Shown here: positions 44,860 to 55,400 of the stretch, piece by piece
Position numbering within the stretch: the first letter of the stretch is position 1
Layout of the letters: every line of letters begins with the position of its first letter
Source: Hermatobates lingyangjiaoensis
Taxonomy: Eukaryota; Arthropoda; Insecta; Hemiptera; Hermatobatidae
Assembly (NCBI GenBank): GCA_026182355.1
Contig: JAPFBL010000554.1
Coordinates: 121,700 to 185,699, forward strand
DNA: 64,000 nucleotides
Reading direction: 5' to 3'
The notes under the pieces: generated by a model
The model's database searches: none
Seen by the model: only the letters and a program-made list of their open reading frames with translations
What the model was told of the DNA's origin: nothing
Translations under genes and position numbers: made by a program

Positions 44860-44965
44860 CTTAAGTTAGTTGAAGATGGACAACGTCGGAAAAAGATCCA
44901 ACGACACCTAGAACATCTTACGAGGTATGACGTTTTTCCCTATTTCTAATATAAATCATACCATC
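44860..44965 (+). mobile_element. PLE-B terminus, single
   Basis: TTGAAGATGGACAACGTCGG, then AAAAAGATCCAACGAC and CTTACGAGGTATGACG follow the PLE-B terminal order, with substitutions in the hairpin and GAAAG. No inverted partner is close by. Confidence 0.55.
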
Positions 44966-45089
44966 TTCAGTGGTATTAACAAGATGCATGCTTTTGTTCA
45001 TATTCTGAAATTTTTATTTCATAAGAAAGTTTTGTCTTGAATAAAGTAAGAAATTAGTATTTCGTGTAGTATGTTAACAAAAATTGGCG

Positions 45090-45310
45090 TTCATTCTGAG
45101 GTAAAGTGGATAAACCAACAAAAGTCTTCACACAAATGAAGTTTTATTCAACGCGTTTCGAACACTTTGTGTTCATTATCACATTGTGTTCATGATGAAC
45201 ACAAAGTGTTCGAAACACGTTGAAAAAAACTTCATTTGTGTGGAGACTTTTGTTTGTTTATCCATTTTACCTCAGAATGAGTAAATACCACACAATTACG
45301 GATTGCACAA
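45090..45310. repeat. Palindromic PLE-D pair
   Basis: The arms 45119-45180 and 45190-45250 are almost perfect inverts: CAAAAGTCTTCACACAAATG with CATTTGTGTGGAGACTTTTG, and CGTTTCGAACACTTTGTG with its inverse. Each arm holds a D core (on the plus strand ATGATGAACACAAAGTG and TTCGAAACACGTTG). The centre is under 10 bases. The open frame at 45220-45420 starts inside the arm and is not a gene. Confidence 0.75.
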
Positions 45311-45648
45311 CCAATGATTTAAATTGGCGTTCGTTTGTTGTTGAGTTCAGTGTGATGAATTATCGCAAAAATCTTTCTTTTGACTATGAAATTGTTCAAA
45401 AGGTGAGATTGAAATGGTAAAAATAAAATTATAATCACAACACATAAAAAAACCAAATTTCTTATGTAGTCTTCATGCTAGGTACATGCTAAATGAAATT
45501 TTAAAAATAAATGTTCTTATATTTCAAGAATAGAAACACGGATAGTTAAACTAAGATAAGAACAGGCTTGGCAAATACAACCCAATTTTCAGCAATTCCT
45601 GAAGAACTTTTTTTCAATGCAGTCAAGAAAACGCAAAATTAAACAATA

Positions 45649-46019
45649 GCTTACCTGGGGATCAGGTGCGATCAATGGTTAACGTACTCGACTCTGAACT
45701 AGTATGTCTGGGGTTCGATCCCCACCGTTGGCCCTTGATTTATTCACGTAAGAGGTGAATAAATCTGAGGAATTCATTCCTCAGAGAAGACGTTAAGTCA
45801 TCGGCCCCGAGACTGTACGATGTCAGATACTCGTTAAAGATCCTTATTCCAAATTCACTTGAGTCAGTCAATATTTAGGACTACCAATGTAGAATAACAG
45901 GAAATTTGGCTCGTCCATTACTAAAATGGGTGCTAAATAATAAATGAGGCACAATTTTCGTCTAGATCAGCACTAAAAGGGGAAGCCTTATAAGTGTGGG
46001 CGATGAAAAAGAAACAAAC
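45649..46019 (+). mobile_element. SINE-A, type II tail, full length
   Basis: The 12-bp target duplication AATTAAACAATA lies at 45637-45648 and 46020-46031. The head has ATCAATGGTTAACGTACTCG (box A side) and GGGGTTCGATCCCCACC (box B). The body has GTGAATAAATCTGAGG and GAGACTGTACGATGTCAG. The type II tail has TTACTAAAATGGGTGCTAAA, AGCACTAAAAGGGGAAGCC and AAAAAGAAACAAACA. Confidence 0.9.
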
Positions 46020-46031
46020 AATTAAACAATA

Positions 46032-46728
46032 TATTTTCAGATTCTTATATGAAAACATCCCAAAAATCAAAAAAAAATGTATTAGTCAGAAGACAATTTT
46101 CTTGCTAGGGTTTTGGAAGTGAAGTTTCTGATTGTTTTTTGTTTCAATATAAGAATAATCCCTGGTGATTCATGCCATGTTTATGCTGTCACTTGGAAAG
46201 GAGATAAAACCGCCCTAGGCAGCCATTTCAAGCTCACACTGTATCCAGTAATGCAATAAGAGTCCCGTTATTATTTCTTTCAGTTTGATAGTTTCAATGT
46301 TTTTATTGTACATAAAATACACGAAGTGTGTCGATAATGGAACTCTTCCCTCCCTCAATCATTTCTAAGCTACCAAACGGAATCGACACACTCACACTGT
46401 CTTCTGGTTATACAAACCTAACTGAGCTGGACATCTACATTCTATTAACGCAAAATCGGTTGTACAAACGAAAAACTCTTTTACTTCATCTCCCCACAGT
46501 TGTTATGTCTCTCTCGCATCTTCTACAACAAAAATATTTACAAATGCCTACCACACAGAATATTTAATGATCCAGTTGTCCCAAAACTTATTAAAGCATA
46601 ATTATAATTTTTATAGATAACTAGCATTTTTGAAGGGCATTTTACCAAAATTCAAAGTTGATAGTGATATTTCAAAATATTATTAAAAAAATTATAGAAC
46701 AGGAAAAAATATATTAATTGGGACAGTG
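46032..46728. other. Unassigned stretch with a 79-codon frame
   Basis: The frame at 46328-46567 sits in slightly less AT-rich sequence and begins within TGTGTCGATAATGGAAC. Its translation has no recognisable domain. It could be host or transposon sequence; the adjacent Helitron remnant favours the latter. Confidence 0.3.
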
Positions 46729-46990
46729 TTAAGTAAGTGCCTCTGTATACAGCACATTAGCTGTCTGTCCTACAGATGCATATAAGGACAGAGAGTTGGA
46801 ACTTCTGACTTTTGAGCAAGCAACATACAGTTGAACATGTGAGAAACACTTGGTCTCTGTTTCAATTCCACTGACTTCAATTCCAGCCAGAGATAGAGTT
46901 TGGCCTTACGACCTTTTTACCATCATGGCAAAACAGAGACTGAAGGGAAATTGCAACCGTTTGAATTAAAAGGGACAGTTGCTAAGTATC
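46729..46990 (-). pseudogene. Helitron Pif1-like helicase C-terminus
   Basis: The minus-strand frame ending at TAA (46729-46731) reads GQTLSLAGIEVSG, TKCFSHVQLYVACSKVRSSN, then LYASVGQTANVLYTEAL. Immediately upstream are FKRLQFPFSLCFAMM and an in-frame TAA where the family has TINKAQ. These are helicase motifs V and VI and the terminal NVVYxEAL of Helitron RepHel proteins. RepHel nicks and unwinds DNA for rolling-circle transposition. The rest of the protein was not found, and the stop codons show that this copy is dead. Confidence 0.8.
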
Positions 46991-48221
46991 AATGGTATGC
47001 GTGGTATAAACACTGACTCCCCAGTACCACACCCAGTCATGTGTGGACTTTAAAACAGCCTAAGATAGCTAAAATGTTCATAACTTCTCTTCTGCATGGA
47101 ATTCTTAATCCATTCAAAAGCTTAGGTTTTAAGTTAGACATACACAAACCTAATTTCAAAGTTTCAGCTTACTATACCTTATGATGACTGAGTTTACTTG
47201 TGACACAATTTTGCGGACAAACCAACAGATAGAAATTTTTCTAAGAGTTGATTCGGTTTCTGTAATTTATGAAACGCAATAGATACCTTGAAATAAGTCA
47301 GTTCTATTATTTATGCATATTTTTCTTTTCTTTTCCTATACCTTTCTTTAATTTATGCATATTAAAACACTATATTATAATTAAATATATTTTTATATTT
47401 GTTTAAATAGTTTTACTCTCATTAGAGAGTGTAAAACTAAAATTGTTTCACTCTTTATACTTCACAGAAAATTCAGTAATACCTTTGCAATGACGGTGTA
47501 TAACTCTTTCTGCCAATAAAGACAATATCCAGGAAAAATAAAGGAAAACATTGCTATGACTTGTGGTTGTTAACATTATGAATAAAATATGGTATATCCA
47601 AAAAAAAATTGTCAAACCTTATACTGAAAAAAAATTATATACAACTTTACAGAACTAATTACTACATCAATGGCATTACTCGTAGGTGAATGTCAAAACA
47701 TAGTCAATAAATGTTATTAAATACATCTGTCATTTGGACAGTTTAAAACACATTGAACCGATAGAGCTAGCAACTGGATCCAACAGGCTTACCATATTCA
47801 TGTTTTAATTAAACCATATATTGGAGACGTAGAAGGTAATCTAGTGGTGTATTGGACTAATAAATTTTTGTTTTTTATTTTTTTCTATTTCTTTTTAAAA
47901 AGTTTATATCTTTTACCATCTTACTTGGATTTGATTTTAATAACTAATAAATATGTTGATATATAATTGTATTAGTATGTTTAAATTTTTAAATTATAAT
48001 AATGCATGTTCATTAAAACTCTGGCTTATCTGTGCTAAATCGAATTATCTGTGCTTGGTATGTTTAATTCCATGTTACCTTTAAGTGGCTGGTTTACGGA
48101 AAAGAAATGCTTTGGACAATTGCTTAATTATTATTTAATTATTGTATTAAAAATGGTAAAATATGAATTATAATTTAAATTAAATATTCATCAATTAAAA
48201 ATATATTGTTTAATTGTTTGT
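46991..48221. other. No gene recognised
   Basis: About 47000-47260 is less AT-rich and lies on the 5' side of the helicase remnant, so it may belong to the same element; no RepHel motif was found. The rest is AT-rich. Confidence 0.35.
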
Positions 48222-48592
48222 TTCTTTTCCAACGTTCACACTTATAAGATTTTCACCTTTTAATGCTGGTCTAGGGACGAAAATTTTGGCTCATTTAATA
48301 TTTGGCACCCATTTTAGTAGTGGGCGGGCCACATTACCTGTGATTCTACATTGGGAGTCCTAAATATTTACTGACTCAAATGCATTTAGAATAAAGATCT
48401 TTAACGAGTACCTGACATCGTACAGCCTCGGAACTGGCGGTTTAACGTCCTTCTCCGAGGGACGACGCGCTCAGATTTATTCAACTCCCAAGTGAATATA
48501 TCGAGAACCAAGAGTGGGAGTCGAACCCCGGACATACTAGTTCAGAGGGGAGTATGTTAACCACTGAGTGAACCTGACCCCCAGGTTAGCTA
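48222..48592 (-). mobile_element. SINE-A, type II tail, minus strand, near full length
   Basis: On the minus strand the order is TCAGGTTCACTCAGTGGTTA (box A), GGGGTTCGACTCCCAC (box B), GAGTTGAATAAATCTGAGCG, GTACGATGTCAGGTACTCG, and the type II tail TACTAAAATGGGTGCCAAAT with GAAACAAACA at the end. No clear target duplication was found. Confidence 0.85.
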
Positions 48593-49725
48593 TTGTACGT
48601 TTATTGTTATTAATTGTACGTTTCATTGACTGCATTGAAAAGAAGTTCTTCAGAAATTGCTGAAAATTGTTGTTGTATTTACCAACCCCGTATTATCTTA
48701 GTTTAACTATCCGTGTTTCTGTTATCACATTCATCAATAATTAAAACTAACTGAAATTGTAATTAACATTACTGACATATAATATTTAAACTAATTCAGA
48801 ATATAGGTTAAAATTAACTTTTTTCTCATAAATTATTACCAGTAAGTTAAATGTATGAATAGATAAACAAATCTAATTTTGTTTCATCAAAAGTCATCTA
48901 GTTTAAATGGCAGAAATTAACTAATTGAATATACATATATTATAGAAAGTAGTTGGAATCTTTCAAATGTTATAGTGATAACATGATTTCTTTTGTTGTT
49001 GTTGTTGTCTACCTTGTTCATAAGTTATTCTTGAATACAACTGTTTAAATAGTTCTAATATTTGCGAAGGAAAACAAATGTTAATAATTATAAGAAATTT
49101 ATTCCTAACTTCAAGGAAAGTTATCAATAAATATTTGCTTTTACGAGAGAAATAATTGATGAAGCAATTAATTGGGATGTAATAGGTGACAATGCGGATG
49201 AACATTACGAATCAGTGATCAAGGAGAGGAACTGAAAGAGCCAATTAAGTTGAGCCACCTTGAATCATTGTCATTTCTACTTGAATGAGTGCTTGTTTTG
49301 CACGAGACAATCATTGATCCTAGAGTCTAACCTTTGAAATGGATTAAACTGCCACGATAACATCTTCAAATTTAATCAAGCGATATTCAAACTGGATTGT
49401 GGATTGAAACTTCAGTTATTATTAAGGATGTTGTAGAATTTCATAACACAATTAAAATAGCTATTAATATTACAAATTAAACTAGAGAATTTACCTAACT
49501 ACATCATTTTTTTTACCTTGAACACTGTAGATAATTAATTTGCCAGTAACTGAGGCTGATATACTATAAATTATAATTATTTAAATCTATCCAACTTTCA
49601 ATGTTCTTTAGCAGTCTTGAGTCATTTCAGAGTACATTTACAAGTAATTAAGTAAAGTAAAATGATTTTTGAAACAAATCCAGTAAGTTAGTATACATAG
49701 AATGTAAGAAGGAGCTAAGATTGCG
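48593..49725. other. AT-rich stretch, no gene seen
   Basis: A word shared with the SINE-A flank at 45.6 kb (ATTGAAAAGAAGTTCTTCAG and its inverse CTGAAGAACTTTTTTTCAATG) lies at about 48633-48655. The two type II SINE loci at 45.6 and 48.3 kb therefore sit in opposite orientation within a partly duplicated, inverted segment. Nothing else was seen. Confidence 0.4.
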
Positions 49726-49940
49726 TGGTATTCACTCATGACTTGAGAAGAAAAGAAACACTTAGTCTTCCATACACGAAGGATTTATTCACAAAACCTG
49801 TTGTGAATAATGAGTATTCATCGTCGAATTACATCTCCTTACTGTGGTAGTTGTAACCTGACGAAGAACACTATGTGTTAGAAACGCGTTGTGTGATTAA
49901 ATCCTTTGTGTGTGGAAGACATGGTGTTTCTTTTCTTCTC
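49726..49940. mobile_element. Inverted PLE-D termini
   Basis: The plus core at 49858-49891 is CTGACGA, AGAACACTATGTGTTA, GAA, ACGCGTTG: all core bases agree with the CUGANGA and GAAA consensus. Outer arms: GAAGAAAAGAAACACTTAGT with its inverse ending TTTCTTTTCTTC, and CTTCCATACACGAAGGATTTA with TAAATCCTTTGTGTGTGGAAG. GTGGTATTCACTCA marks the left end. Confidence 0.65.
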
Positions 49941-49982
49941 TAACATACGCCCCTAGCGGGGCCATGCAGCTATATCCGCAGG

Positions 49983-50149
49983 AATGAATGAAAATTCTTT
50001 ATTGGGGATTACTCCCAATTTACAGATTTCAGGGGTAGCCGTACGGGGGACACTAAGTGTCGCCCACCGGGCTTTTTCCCCTATTGTACAATGTATCTTA
50101 CAAACTAATAACTTAATCCTAAGTCTTATGCTTATTAATAATAATAATG
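49983..50149 (-). mobile_element. 3' end of a LINE-like retroposon, nested insertion
   Basis: A 10-bp duplication TATCCGCAGG flanks it (49973-49982 and 50150-50159). On the minus strand it runs from (ATT)n-like CATTATTATTATTAATAAG to AATAAAGAATTTTCATTCAT. The interior GTGGGCGACACTTAGTGTCC and ACGGCTACCCCTGAAATC is GC-richer. A short TTCATTCAT tail fits some non-LTR families that end in short tandem repeats rather than poly-A. The open frames on both strands here are spurious. Confidence 0.7.
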
Positions 50150-50569
50150 TATCCGCAGGCTGCATTGGCTTATATATATCCATGGGTTCTTTGAACCAGG
50201 GGCAAAAAAAGGCCACTGAACTTACCTGTAACTGAGGAGGTTCAGTAGGACCTTTGATTCGAAGTTCGATTCGAAATTCTTAAAATAAGTTGGTACTAAG
50301 GGCGACGGGGTCCCATGGTGGGGTTCTCTCTCCATCTTTCCAACTGAGGTTGGACTCGTAGTGGCTGTTGGTTCTCAACCAAGTTGGGTAGACCCTTTTG
50401 GTCGCTGTGTGAGAAGCAGTAACTTCTCGGGAGGATACCTACTTAGTATACCGGGTAGCTAGGGACCCCAAACCCTTACCAGAAGGAACGTGCCTTGAAC
50501 TCAGTGATTTGACTGGACAACAGGTACTTGCCTGTTGATGGAAGCTCAGAGTGAGAACTATTAGATACC

Positions 50570-50799
50570 TGTTTTGATATTAGAGCGTGTACCCAGCCTT
50601 TCGGCCATATCACGTGTAATAGCAACGCAGATTGATGCCTTTTAACGTGAAAGCTCTTTCGCCGCATCTCGGGAGCACCAAGCTCTATCCGGGGATAGGG
50701 CAACCAGCCTCCGAGATACGCACGAGGTGGACCACGCGGAGCGAGCTTCCACGACCCTACATCAGAAAGTCAAAAAAAAGGAAAAACTATTAGGGGTAG
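50570..50799 (+). mobile_element. SINE-B copy, nested insertion
   Basis: A 13-bp duplication ACTATTAGATACC flanks it (50557-50569 and 50800-50812). It starts TGTTTTGATATTAGAGCG and shares GCCTTTCGGCCATAT, GTGGACCACGCGGAG and the CACGACCCTAC-type end with the copies at 5740-6358. An A-rich tail (AAAAAAAAGGAAAAAC) precedes the 3' duplication. The short palindrome CTATCCGGGGATAG lies inside. Confidence 0.75.
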
Positions 50800-51095
50800 A
50801 CTATTAGATACCACACCTTCGAGCCCATCTATGTTCAGTTTTCATAACTAGCACAGACCAGGTGACGTTTAGCTAATGAAAGGTTTGTAATCTCTCTCTA
50901 TGAATCGTTTCTCTTGAGGTACCAACAACACTCCTCACAATTACAACCTCATGGGGTCCGATTAACTACTAGTAGCTACTAGTAGTAACTACTAGTAGTT
51001 AACTACTAGGGTTTTGCCCTCTTCTATGGAGGTCAACCGAATTCAAAGGAATCCTATGATAGTCCTAAAACTGTAAGGCCTTGTAGGTTAGACTA

Positions 51096-51525
51096 ACAAC
51101 AATTCTTCTCTAACAATGTAAGAAGAATTTTATATATACTAATCTGCTTCTGACACATTCATACAGTGATTTTATATTTATGATTATTGCAAGTTTTAAA
51201 CCAAAATAATTCTAATTTGTATTATTTTGTACAATTATATTTGTATTATTTATATAATTAGTACATTTTTTCATTTATCCCAAATTTTTTTATTTGTATG
51301 TTGGTTATCTGACTGTAGTAAAAAAAATTTATATCCCTAATATAGCTACAGAATAATTGGAATAATGAATGTAAAATATTTTTCTATAACGACAAAGAGA
51401 AATCCTTTAATTTCAATCCATGTTTATACTTAGGTTTAATCACACTATGTGGAAAGTTGCAAAATATTCTATCTATTTATTGGCAGCACTGTAACTTGAA
51501 AACATTTTTAATCAGACAGGTTGGT
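51096..51525. other. AT-rich stretch, no gene seen
   Basis: No feature was recognised. Confidence 0.35.
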
Positions 51526-51527
51526 AT

Positions 51528-51735
51528 GATTTATATTAGAAACAGGTAAAACCGTCATACTTCGTGAGATGATCTTGGAGTCGTTTGAGCGCTTTCGGAT
51601 GCTGCCCATCTTCGATCGCAACGAAAGCTCTGTAGGTTTGTTGCGATCGAAGATGGAGAACGTCCGAAAGCGCTCCAACGACTCCAAGATCATCTGACGA
51701 GGTATGACGGTTTTACCTATTTCTAATATAAATCA
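51528..51735. repeat. Palindromic PLE-B pair
   Basis: The arms 51528-51622 and 51640-51735 are about 95 bp and match with few differences: ATGATTTATATTAGAAACAG with CTATTTCTAATATAAATCAT, GATGATCTTGGAGTCG with its inverse, TTCGATCGCAAC with GTTGCGATCGAA. The plus core reads CGAAGATGGAGAACGTCC then GAAAGCGCTCC. The centre is 17 bases. The minus open frame at 51508-51693 is palindrome sequence. Confidence 0.75.
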
Positions 51736-53020
51736 TTTTTTATCAGCTTGGAAATTTTTAAGTTGTGTTAAGTATAGAGTATTGACTGAGAAAATAGATT
51801 ATTGTATTCTTCTTATGAAAAATATGTATCCATTTATTTATTTATTTTATCTGCATATTAGTTACTCTGCATTATAGAAAAATGCTATTTAAATATTTCA
51901 AATCTGACCTTATTATGCGCAATTATCGCCTATATTTTTTTCCATTTCAACGCACAAAAAAATAAGTAATGGTCACCTAAATATTTTACTTAATACTCTA
52001 TGAATACGATATACAGAGTGTAAGATGAATATATAATTATTTCATGTCGTTGGACTGAATCAGCTATTATGCCAACTTTTATTATACTTAAAAATCATGT
52101 TTTGATTGTTATAAATATTTAAATTACAGAAATAACCAAATTTTTCCTAACAGTAAAAAAATTATTAGTCTAACTGTTGTAGTGTGGTATTTACTAATAT
52201 TAAGGGATTTCAAAAATTACGTTTCTACATAAATTTTTTTAAAAGTATCTTGAAACAGCAGGCTTAGCTTCATTATATACTTTTTTTTCTGTGGAGATGT
52301 AATTCATGAAATCACCTAATAATAGTCAGAAATTCTTTAAATATATTTAAGACTAATGATATAATGATAATCATGCAACAGACAAACTGTTTGAGTTTAG
52401 TACTGAAAACTGAATGATCGAATTAATATTTGATACTGGATTTTTCATGTAAGAGATGAAAAAACTACGGGAATAGAGTTCTTTGTTAAGAACGTCTTGC
52501 TTTTGATTCCAGCTTATACTTCAACTGCTCGTTAAATATAACTACCCAAATAAACTTGTGTATACATAACTTTAGGGCTTTTGATGTAGAATTCAACATT
52601 AAAAGTCGTTTGCTCATAATTAAAAAGGTCAAACCCAATTCCCTCTACCAGAATACCACTAAGAATGAAATCTTCTAAACTCTGTCCTTGAAAATTATTT
52701 TTTACATATTAGTCCATGCAGTTTGTGTCAAAATAAATTATCTAAATTCAATCAACTGTCAGCAAAATTGAGAACGCAGAATGCTACAGTAAAATAATAA
52801 CGAAAGTAAAACACTAACACAACTAGCTAATGTGTACTCAGCAGTCTTAAATTGTACTAACAGGAACAGGTAACAAAAGTTCAATTAACTTAAGATCTCA
52901 AAAAGAAACAACAATTTAAATTAGCAGATCATTTGAGTTTTTAACGGATGACAAATTTTATTTTAATTTATAGCATTTCTAACGTTTTTCTTCTATGAGC
53001 ATCATTTATATTATAATATA
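51736..53020. other. AT-rich stretch with a faint PLE-D end
   Basis: GTAGTGTGGTATTTACTAAT at 52179-52198 and TTCTGTGGAGATGTAATTC near 52287 are words of the PLE-D outer arms, but no core remains. Nothing else was recognised. Confidence 0.4.
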
Positions 53021-53021
53021 A

Positions 53022-53345
53022 CAAGATTTTTCATAAACACGTGAAATAACAATCAATGATCAAACCACAAAATGAAAAGGGAAAAAAGACTAAGATCTTT
53101 CAACTGTAACAAGTGGTCTTCGTCAGAGTCAAAAACCCAACTAATAACAGGATCTCACATAAAAACGTGCAATAACAAACAATGATCAAGCCACAAAATT
53201 AAAAGGGAGTTGTTTTTTTTCTAATCAAGAAAAAGCCATTTTTTTTAATCTTTTTCTAACGTCGAAATGGTCGGTTGATCTTTCAACCGTAACAAGTGGT
53301 CTTCGTCAGAGTCAAAAACCCAACTGATAACAAGATTTCAATCAT
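53022..53345 (-). mobile_element. Two tandem PLE-C termini in one orientation
   Basis: The minus cores at 53088-53130 and 53277-53313 both read CTGACGA, AGACC-ACTTGTTAC-GGTT (or AGTT), GAAAGATC. The distal parts CACGTGAAATAACAATCAATG and ACGTGCAATAACAAACAATG come before each. This is direct rather than inverted arrangement, unlike most other loci. It is the form in which hammerheads with very short stem III are thought to work as dimers. Confidence 0.6.
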
Positions 53346-53840
53346 ATATGTATAGCAGTGTCTATATACTTGAAATATTTTTAATTATGATTAAAATTTT
53401 ATTCCAAGTAATATGACTATCTTGATTATTAAATAGGTAGTAGGTTATTGACGTAAATAATTAGTTTAAATATTAACCTCGATTTAGTCATAAATTATTC
53501 AAAATAGGGGTGTTTTTTAACTTAGTCTTTCATGTAAGTAATTAGCTCTTTAATCAATTCGGGACTCAGGTCACTAATCTTAAAGTTAACTAACAATCTT
53601 TTTCGTGACAATAATTTGAACAAAAATAATTCGCAAGAGTGAACACGTTCTTTAAACGGGTATATCATTTTTTTGTTTTCTTAATGACAAAATTATAATA
53701 TTTTCATGTATTTTGTATATTCAAATAAAAAAAAAACAATAAAAGAAAGACTAATCTAGGCTGATTATGAAGTATGAAATTCTTTCAATTTGATTTCTTG
53801 TAGATTCCTACACTGTGGATATGTTTAAGTATTCAGACAT
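53346..53840. other. AT-rich stretch, no gene seen
   Basis: No feature was recognised. Confidence 0.35.
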
Positions 53841-53841
53841 T

Positions 53842-54190
53842 TGAACAGGTTAGCTCAGAGGTTAACGCACTCGCTTCTGAACTAGTATGTCTGGGTTTTT
53901 GATGTCCACCTGGTTCTCGATTTATTCACATGGAAGTCTGAACACGTCGTCCCTCAGGGAGGACGTTCAGCCGTTGGTCTCGAGTCTGTACGATATCAAG
54001 TACTCGTTAAACATCCCTATTCTAAATTGATTTGAGTGAGAAAAAATGTAGGACTCCCAATGAAGAATCAGTAGGTAGCGTTGCTCACCATTACTAAAAT
54101 GAGTGCCAAATAAATAAATGATCCACAATTGCCGCTCCTAGAACAGTACTGAAAGGTGAAAACCTTATAAGCGTGGGCATTGGAAAACAT
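53842..54190 (+). mobile_element. SINE-A, type II tail
   Basis: GAACAGGTTAGCTCAGAGGT (box A side), CTGGGTTTTTGATGTCCACC (decayed box B), CTCGATTTATTCACATGG, GTACGATATCAAGTACTCG and the type II tail TTACTAAAATGAGTGCCAAA with AGTACTGAAAGGTGAAAACC and ATGCAAATAAA. No target duplication could be defined. Confidence 0.8.
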
Positions 54191-55137
54191 GCAAATAAAA
54201 AAACATCTTTTGTAAAATATTGGGTCTTAACCAAAATTCGACATTTGAAGTTCTATAAAATGACTATTATTGTTGTAATAAAACAATGGTATCATCTGTA
54301 TAAAATTGTAAGTTGATAAGACAAGTATGTGGAGGAATAAGAGTCACTAATCATCTAATCTATCTCTGAACAAATATTCAAATATGACACTTTGAAGTAG
54401 TTTTATAATGTCAGATGCAATTTTTAGCTTATTTAGATTGTATTGAAAGGGAAATGCTTCATTAAGAGCCGAAAAATAATTATGCGTTACCAAGTACTTG
54501 GTAATTTTATAAAATATTTTATAGGAGGTGCGAAAGCTACAAAGTACGACCCTGATTTGGAAGTCTTTTGATTTCAAGAAAGGGCTTTCGTCTGCCTACT
54601 GTCAAACAATAATACCAATAAAAATTACTTAAATGTCTGTACTTGAAGACATCAGAATACAAAATAACAGTTATGGAAGTTGGAGAAATCTGAAACTAAA
54701 TGAATTTTGATTGGTTTCGAGAACTTTTATATCATATCACACTCAGCTTTATCAAAGATGAAAGTAGATGAAGAGGGGAACAGATATTACATCAGTAACC
54801 CAGAGTCCAATTTTCTTTGCACAGTCAATTCAAATTCAATATAAATTCTTAATAAACATACTAAATTTTAAAAGGAAAAATTAAAATTGTATGTAGAATA
54901 TATATCTAAGCAATGTGTTATTACCTAAAGCTTGAATTAACAAAATACGAAGGATTCATACTCTGGCTACAAAAATGAGGAATTCTATTATTTAAAACGA
55001 GGAAAAAATGATAACTATTAACTTTACTTGTGACTACATTTTTAAAATAAGGAAATAAAAAAAAAATTTTTATAAACATAATGAACCCAAGTAACCCTTG
55101 CCGTTGCGTCTACAACGTGCTTGGTCTCCCATTCTTT
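54191..55137. other. AT-rich stretch, no gene seen
   Basis: The minus 76-codon frame at 54347-54577 matches nothing I know. No repeats were recognised. Confidence 0.35.
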
Positions 55138-55262
55138 TTTCTCCTGAAGACGGATTACCCGAAAATTTGAGTCTGTAAGTGTGTTTCCCTACTTTGTGTG
55201 TTGCTCTTGGTTAATCTCGAACTCGTATTGTGTCCAGTTTGAATCGTATTTCGTTTTATCAG

Positions 55263-55312
<50 letters not shown>
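55138..55312 (+). mobile_element. PLE-H terminus ending in (TA)n
   Basis: The core from 55144 reads CTGAAGA, CGGATTACCC, GAA, AATTTGAGTC. GTAAGTGTGTTTCCCTACTT, TGTGTGTTGCTCTTGG, CGAACTCGTATTGTGTCCAG and TTTCGTTTTATCAG follow. The inverse order is seen at 63886-64000. (TA)n at 55263-55308 closes the terminus. Confidence 0.6.
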
Positions 55313-55369
55313 ATAATTAATAATAATAATACATATTATATTAATATAATATAATAATATATATTAATA

Positions 55370-55400
<31 letters not shown>

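Larger units (their letters stand above)
49955..51095 (-). mobile_element. GC-rich retroposon family G, copy 2, with nested insertions
   Basis: It aligns on the minus strand with copies at 8924 and 59236: CCCTTGTAGGCC-type start near 51090, AAGTTGGTACTAAGGGCG, CTCGTAGTGGCTGTTGG, GAGAAGCAGTAACTTCTCGG. The end near 49960 has TAGCTGCATGGCCCCG, present in copy 1 also. Two later insertions, each with target duplication, lie inside (49983-50149 and 50570-50799). CTACTAGTAGTTAACTACTAG-type short repeats occur at 50966-51006. Minus open frames here are not conserved with copy 1. Confidence 0.7.
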
